Part shown: positions 62,801-64,000 of the stretch, one piece after another
Layout: each line of letters begins with the position of its first letter
How positions within the stretch are numbered: position 1 is the stretch's first letter
Source: Patagioenas fasciata
Taxonomy: Eukaryota > Chordata > Aves > Columbiformes > Columbidae
Assembly (NCBI RefSeq): GCF_037038585.1
Contig: NC_092523.1
Coordinates: forward strand, 29,145,501-29,209,500
Direction of reading: 5' to 3'
DNA length: 64,000 nt
Made by a program: the position numbers and the translations under genes
The notes under the pieces: generated by a model
The model's input: the letters and a program-made list of their open reading frames with translations, nothing else
The model's database searches: none
What the model was told of the DNA's origin: nothing

Positions 62801-63787
62801 ACACAGATACAGAGACTATGCAGAAAGAGGCTATGACCGCCATAGAACAAGTAGAGAGAAAGAAGACCGACACAGAGATAGGAGACACAGAGAGAAAGAA
62901 GAGACTAGACACAAGTCATCTCGAAGGTTTGAATTTTTTTTAATACGATATGAAAGACTTGACCAGTTTAAAAAAATAAACTTTTAAAAGAACCCCAAAC
63001 AAACTGGAGTTTTGTGGAAAGACTGTAAACACTTAGACATACTACTTGGAACAAGTCTGCTGTATAAAATGTGGACAGACAAAAAGCAATGATGTTGGCC
63101 CCAGATAACTTCATATTGAATGATACATGTGATAGTCTTAGCTAGTGAACAGCAATTATGAATTTGGGGAAAAGAGGGATAAAAATGGTGGAGTGAAGCA
63201 GATGTTCAGCAGCATTAATGTAAGAACTCAACAGTGATTCTTAGTAAGTAAAATAATCCTCATGGTCACTTGATAGAAATTGTTCAGCTCGATCCTTTTC
63301 AAGTTAGAAATAAAGGTTAAGTGCAGGGAAGGGGTCAGTAAGAATGTTAAATCATTAAGGAATGGCAGTAAGGACATGAGATTATGAAAAATATTGCTAT
63401 TAGAATATGGTTTATAAATGTGAAGAATCTTTGCAGTTTCCCAACAAAAAGTACAGGATAGAGGGGATGTATGTAGCATTAGATGAAAAATTAAGTTTGG
63501 TGCTGACAACCAAATACTATACAGGTCAGAACAGGTGCCAGTCTTCAAATACAAATGCAAAGGCTGTTTCTTTGTACTCAGGAATTAAATTGGGCCTGAA
63601 GTGTCATGCAATTGTTTGAGGTATTTTTTCTCTGTTTAGCAACAGCAGACGTCGTCATGACAGTGAAGAAGGGGACAGCCACAGAAGGCACAAACACAAA
63701 AAATCCAAAAGAAGCAAAGAAGGAAAAGAAACCAGTGGGGAACCTGCTCCTGAACAGGAAAACACTGAAGCTGCCCCTGTGGAATAG
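21009..63787 (+). CDS. FIP1L1: FIP1L1, pre-mRNA 3'-end-processing factor Fip1 (17 coding exons, complete)
   Basis: Nuclear subunit of CPSF, the complex that recognises AAUAAA. In the family, Fip1 binds poly(A) polymerase and CPSF30 and contacts U-rich RNA through its arginine-rich C-terminus. The 17 exons join with matching phases and GT-AG introns to 1662 nt, 553 residues plus TAG. Order along the protein: acidic N-terminus (DEEEEWLYG, about residues 19-27, and a D/E/S run at 66-79); the Fip1 signature, residues about 152-180 ([20 protein letters not shown], then CEKQKRIR); a Ser/Thr linker; [12 protein letters not shown] (about 274-285); a proline-rich block (about 299-363); [12 protein letters not shown] (403-414); an RD/RE repeat tract (411-449); and a basic Lys/Arg/Ser tail (about 460-540). 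The human canonical form, as I remember it, is 594 residues; the shortfall is mainly a missing 15-residue segment after exon 1 and a decayed exon in intron 9. Confidence 0.95.
21091..21846 (+). other. FIP1L1 intron 1
   Basis: The 756-bp intron is CpG-rich in its first half. I searched it for a counterpart of the human exon encoding PWDVHVHSDLAKDLD and found none. Confidence 0.8.
21847..21886 (+). CDS. FIP1L1: FIP1L1 exon 2
   Basis: A 40-nt exon encoding [13 protein letters not shown] (the first codon is completed from exon 1). It matches human DENEVERPEEE. The acceptor is CTTGCGGTAG and the donor is the consensus GTGAGT. Confidence 0.92.
21887..24185 (+). other. FIP1L1 intron 2
   Basis: A 2.3-kb AT-rich intron. 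I recognise no repeat family or conserved element in it. Confidence 0.75.
24186..24243 (+). CDS. FIP1L1: FIP1L1 exon 3
   Basis: A 58-nt exon encoding [20 protein letters not shown]. It aligns with the human NPPSGIEDETAENGVPK segment and ends in phase 0. The donor, GTAGTT, is weaker than consensus. Confidence 0.9.
24244..27655 (+). other. FIP1L1 intron 3
   Basis: A 3.4-kb intron whose centre is an old CR1 copy (about 25790-27090). The remainder is AT-rich with nothing recognised. Confidence 0.75.
25790..27090 (+). mobile_element. Old CR1 LINE, 3' half, sense orientation
   Basis: Degraded but collinear with the 3' part of amniote CR1 elements: CTTGGATTCCACAAAG and GAAGAAGTTCCTTGCCAGAG near 25895-25940 (reverse transcriptase C-terminal coding region), ATTTTCACAGTGAAGGAAGG near 26030, AGTGCTGTGGAACTCATTGC near 26798, and ACTGGACTAGATGAGCTC near 27043, which matches the terminal part of old CR1 3' UTRs. 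Frames are heavily disrupted, so it is an ancient copy. The exact 5' limit is uncertain. Confidence 0.8.
27656..27759 (+). CDS. FIP1L1: FIP1L1 exon 4 (acidic run)
   Basis: A 104-nt exon encoding [19 protein letters not shown], then [16 protein letters not shown]. It is nearly identical to human apart from the first residues. The acceptor is a tandem TAGAAG, so use of the second AG would remove Lys61 in frame. The donor is GTAAGT. Confidence 0.95.
27760..29960 (+). other. FIP1L1 intron 4
   Basis: A 2.2-kb AT-rich intron with a T/G-rich run near 27870-27920. No repeat family or other element is recognised. Confidence 0.75.
29961..30022 (+). CDS. FIP1L1: FIP1L1 exon 5
   Basis: A 62-nt exon encoding [20 protein letters not shown] with shared codons at both ends. 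It matches human [20 protein letters not shown]; the junction reads QYG-YGATP, one residue shorter than human QYGSYGTAP. The donor is GTAAGA. Confidence 0.94.
30217..30324 (+). CDS. FIP1L1: FIP1L1 exon 6
   Basis: A 108-nt exon (phase 1 to phase 1) encoding [20 protein letters not shown] and [15 protein letters not shown]. It is essentially identical to human. The upstream intron is only 194 bp. Confidence 0.95.
30325..31467 (+). other. FIP1L1 intron 6
   Basis: A 1.1-kb intron with no recognised repeat or conserved non-coding feature. Confidence 0.75.
31468..31598 (+). CDS. FIP1L1: FIP1L1 exon 7 (Fip1 signature)
   Basis: A 131-nt exon encoding the family-defining motif [20 protein letters not shown], then [20 protein letters not shown] and NKIT. 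This region is conserved from yeast Fip1 to vertebrates. It is identical to human except Leu for Ile in LEVLP. It ends in phase 0 with donor GTAATT; intron 7 is 279 bp. Confidence 0.96.
31878..31946 (+). CDS. FIP1L1: FIP1L1 exon 8
   Basis: A 69-nt exon (phase 0 to 0) encoding [20 protein letters not shown] and LLK. It corresponds to human [23 protein letters not shown]. A symmetric exon like this can be skipped without a frameshift. Confidence 0.93.
31947..34462 (+). other. FIP1L1 intron 8
   Basis: A 2.5-kb AT-rich intron with a T run at about 34090-34105. Nothing further is recognised. Confidence 0.75.
34463..34572 (+). CDS. FIP1L1: FIP1L1 exon 9
   Basis: A 110-nt exon encoding [20 protein letters not shown] and [16 protein letters not shown] plus two bases. 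It matches human [27 protein letters not shown]. It ends in phase 2 (AG), so joining to exon 10 (G) makes Arg. The donor is GTCAGT. Confidence 0.93.
37022..37123 (+). pseudogene. Decayed FIP1L1 coding exon (fossil exon)
   Basis: Read in the phase set by exon 9 (AG+T), this 102-nt stretch gives SGTSSQS, stop, [25 protein letters not shown], stop. It aligns without a gap to human FIP1L1 residues [20 protein letters not shown] followed by QDRYGRA, the segment that in human lies between the counterparts of exons 9 and 10. Splice-like boundaries survive (CTCACCACAAG before; GTAAGG after), and phases are 2 to 2 at both ends, as required. Two in-frame stops (TAG at 37041-37043 where human has CAG; TAA at 37119-37121) mean that it cannot encode protein. 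If still spliced in, it would act as a poison exon; otherwise it is dead. Human residues are quoted from memory. Confidence 0.85.
38702..38724. repeat. Poly-T tract, 23 bp
   Basis: An uninterrupted T run followed by CCCCGCC in intron 9. It has no attached SINE-like body and may be a simple homopolymer expansion. Confidence 0.9.
41830..42290 (+). mobile_element. Old CR1 LINE fragment, sense orientation
   Basis: GAAGAGATATAGCAGAAGTA, then GAAAGGGTTCACAAAAAGAT (41929-41968) and TATGAGGAGAGAAG (42002-42015), follow the order of the late ORF2 3' region of amniote CR1. The match resumes after a T/G-rich interruption with AGGACACCAAATAAAATTG (near 42155) and GGGCTATTAAACACAG (near 42263). It is diverged and probably belongs to the same old subfamily as the intron 3 copy. 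Confidence 0.72.
43001..43094 (+). CDS. FIP1L1: FIP1L1 exon 10
   Basis: A 94-nt exon encoding [20 protein letters not shown] (the first Arg is shared with exon 9), then [12 protein letters not shown]. It is nearly identical to human [30 protein letters not shown]. The exon ends CAG, but the intron starts GTTTTA, an unusually poor donor. The junction is supported by the continuous Q-VLSERS reading into exon 11. Confidence 0.93.
43095..44153 (+). other. FIP1L1 intron 10
   Basis: A 1.06-kb intron opening with the atypical GTTTTA donor and closing with TATTTTACAG. No repeat is recognised. Confidence 0.75.
44154..44307 (+). CDS. FIP1L1: FIP1L1 exon 11 (proline-rich)
   Basis: A 154-nt exon encoding [20 protein letters not shown], then [20 protein letters not shown] and [11 protein letters not shown]. 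It is collinear with human. This starts the proline-rich block that in the family separates the Fip1 core from the arginine-rich RNA-binding end. Donor GTAAAT, phase 1. Confidence 0.94.
44308..49668 (+). other. FIP1L1 intron 11
   Basis: A 5.4-kb AT-rich intron. I recognise no transposable element, coding remnant or RNA gene in it. Confidence 0.7.
49669..49695 (+). CDS. FIP1L1: FIP1L1 exon 12 (27-nt microexon)
   Basis: A 27-nt exon between CTTTTTAG and GTAAAC, encoding GIPITVPPP with a shared Gly codon. It is in phase 1 on both sides, so it can be included or skipped without frame change. It adds one more proline turn to the proline-rich block. The canonical human protein as I remember it lacks this segment, so it is probably an alternatively spliced cassette. 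Confidence 0.8.
49696..50287 (+). other. FIP1L1 intron 12
   Basis: A 592-bp intron with a T run around 49936-49950. Nothing else is recognised. Confidence 0.75.
50288..50342 (+). CDS. FIP1L1: FIP1L1 exon 13 (proline-rich)
   Basis: A 55-nt exon encoding [18 protein letters not shown] plus AG. It matches human [19 protein letters not shown]. Phase 1 to phase 2; donor GTGATT. Confidence 0.94.
50343..52074 (+). other. FIP1L1 intron 13
   Basis: A 1.7-kb intron with a TA dinucleotide run (50826-50853) and otherwise AT-rich unique sequence. Confidence 0.75.
50826..50853. repeat. TA microsatellite, 14 units
   Basis: An uninterrupted TA dinucleotide run in FIP1L1 intron 13, likely length-polymorphic. 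Confidence 0.95.
52075..52130 (+). CDS. FIP1L1: FIP1L1 exon 14
   Basis: A 56-nt exon encoding [19 protein letters not shown] plus one base. It matches human [19 protein letters not shown]. The donor is consensus GTGAGT. Phase 2 to phase 1. Confidence 0.94.
52131..57230 (+). other. FIP1L1 intron 14
   Basis: A 5.1-kb intron containing a 0.7-kb antisense CR1 (52557-53270) and T runs (for example 56797-56814 and 56951-56965). The remainder is unrecognised unique sequence. Confidence 0.75.
52557..53270 (-). mobile_element. CR1 LINE, 3' end, antisense to FIP1L1
   Basis: The plus strand begins AGAATCACAGAATGGTTGG, the reverse complement of the octamer-type 3' terminus of bird CR1, then runs in order through GGAAGGGACTGTCAAAGATC, AACTTCTCTGAGCTACCTG, CTTCCTCTGGACTTGCTC, GGGGCCCCAGAGCTGGACAC, AGTACTCCAGGTGGGGCCTC and GTGCAGGACCTTGCATTTTG. 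It is 5'-truncated at about 53270, where similarity stops. It is better preserved than the other CR1 copies here, so probably younger. Confidence 0.92.
57231..57456 (+). CDS. FIP1L1: FIP1L1 exon 15 (RD/RE repeats)
   Basis: A 226-nt exon encoding [35 protein letters not shown], an alternating Arg-Asp/Arg-Glu tract (residues about 411-449) and [10 protein letters not shown]. It corresponds to human [20 protein letters not shown] onward. The charged repeat is the mixed-charge RNA- and protein-contact tract of vertebrate Fip1; its CGAGA/GGGA-type repeat DNA makes it prone to length change. Donor GTTAGT; phase 1 to 2. Confidence 0.95.
59326..59455. repeat. CAAA/CAAAA-rich low-complexity tract
   Basis: About 130 bp made almost only of A and C on the plus strand, in imperfect CAAA, CAAAA and CCAAAA units. 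It produces a long spurious Phe/Leu/Val/Cys-rich open frame on the minus strand. It abuts the CR1 fragment that starts near 59475. Confidence 0.9.
59475..60010 (+). mobile_element. CR1 LINE fragment (upstream piece)
   Basis: Order follows bird CR1 near the end of ORF2 and start of the 3' region: ATCGAAAGCACCAGAGCAGA, then GGCATCCTGGTGGGCAACAA, then GTTGAACGGGACTCAGCAC and AATGTGCCATAAAGGTCAAA, later GTGCACAGAGAAAGGACAAG (near 59920) and AACTTCCAGTTAGAT (near 59968). It is in sense orientation and interrupted by stops. Confidence 0.85.
60925..61131 (+). mobile_element. CR1 LINE 3' end (downstream piece)
   Basis: GGAGTCTCCATCCTCGGAGA, CGTCTGGACACAGTCCTGGG, GAGCAGGGCTTTGGACCAGA, TGACCTCCAGTGATGCCTTC and CAACCTCAACCAGTCTGTGG form the canonical last 200 bp of many bird CR1 copies. 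It is in sense orientation and follows almost directly, in consensus order, from where the 59475-60010 piece stops. Confidence 0.9.
62789..62926 (+). CDS. FIP1L1: FIP1L1 exon 16
   Basis: A 138-nt exon (phase 2 to 2) encoding [20 protein letters not shown], then [20 protein letters not shown] and RHKSSR. It matches human [21 protein letters not shown]. It is arginine-rich and basic. The symmetric phase means it could be skipped in frame. Donor GTTTGA; intron 16 is 713 bp. Confidence 0.95.
62927..63639 (+). other. FIP1L1 intron 16
   Basis: A 713-bp intron with nothing recognised. The acceptor is TTCTCTGTTTAG. Confidence 0.75.
63640..63787 (+). CDS. FIP1L1: FIP1L1 exon 17, C-terminus and stop
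   Basis: The final coding exon: [49 protein letters not shown], stop TAG at 63785-63787. It is collinear with human [20 protein letters not shown] to the C-terminus. The Lys/Arg-rich run is a likely nuclear localisation and RNA-contact segment. Confidence 0.96.
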
Positions 63788-63960
63788 ACTTGTGTGACTT
63801 TTGCCTACTTGCATATATATTAGTGCCAGAAATAGATTACTATAAATCTTGTTATTTTTCTGGGTATTAAAATAATTTGCTTTAAATCTTGTTCTGTTAG
63901 TTTGAAATCAAAGGTTACTTTGGTTTTTTTTTGAAAATAAAAAAAATGAATTTTTCATGT
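63788..63960 (+). terminator. FIP1L1 3' UTR and poly(A) signal
   Basis: A short 3' UTR. A canonical AATAAA lies at 63936-63941 and a variant ATTAAA at 63866-63871. Cleavage is expected about 15-25 nt after AATAAA, near 63955-63965, followed by a U/G-containing stretch (TTCCTGGCCTGACTTTGTC). Longer alternative 3' UTRs beyond the window cannot be excluded. Confidence 0.8.
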
Positions 63961-64000
63961 TAAGGTTCCTGGCCTGACTTTGTCTTTTCAGAAGCAGTGA

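Overview
The window is from a bird nuclear genome. The interspersed repeats are mostly CR1 LINEs, with an ERVL-type solo LTR, an ERVL pol relic and one degraded MIR. I see no Alu or L1. Introns are moderate in length and the two promoters are very GC-rich. The species or order cannot be fixed from what I can see.

Two protein genes lie head to head. On the minus strand, the first two coding exons of SCFD2 (Sec1 family domain containing 2) occupy 16145-16892 and 6976-7144; the rest of the gene lies beyond the left edge of the window. On the plus strand, the complete coding region of FIP1L1 (the Fip1 subunit of the cleavage and polyadenylation specificity factor) runs from the ATG at 21009 to the stop at 63787. 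It has 17 coding exons that join in frame to 1662 nt (553 residues plus stop), and an AATAAA poly(A) signal follows at 63936. The two start codons are 4.1 kb apart, and each sits in its own CpG island (about 16190-17290 and 20150-21500), so the pair is divergent but does not appear to share one compact promoter. This SCFD2-FIP1L1 arrangement matches human 4q12.

Layout: 1-6975 SCFD2 intron 2; 6976-7144 SCFD2 exon 2; 7145-16144 SCFD2 intron 1, with an ERVL-like solo LTR (10125-10770, 5-bp duplication TAGGA) and a broken ERVL RNase H/integrase fragment (about 12785-13200); 16145-16892 SCFD2 exon 1; 16893-21008 the intergenic region; 21009-63787 FIP1L1, with CR1 copies in introns 3, 9, 14 and 15; 63788-64000 the 3' UTR and downstream flank.

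The most unusual feature is a dead coding exon inside the 8.4-kb intron 9 of FIP1L1 (37022-37123). It aligns without gaps to a coding segment present in the human protein as I remember it, keeps plausible splice sites and the right phase, but carries two in-frame stops. Because it is 102 nt long with phase 2 at both ends, skipping it leaves the reading frame intact. The bird gene therefore seems to have lost an internal exon by decay while keeping its remains.

The two genes act in different processes: SCFD2 is a Sec1/Munc18-like protein associated with vesicle trafficking, and FIP1L1 acts in nuclear mRNA 3'-end formation. Their neighbourhood is conserved synteny rather than a functional operon.
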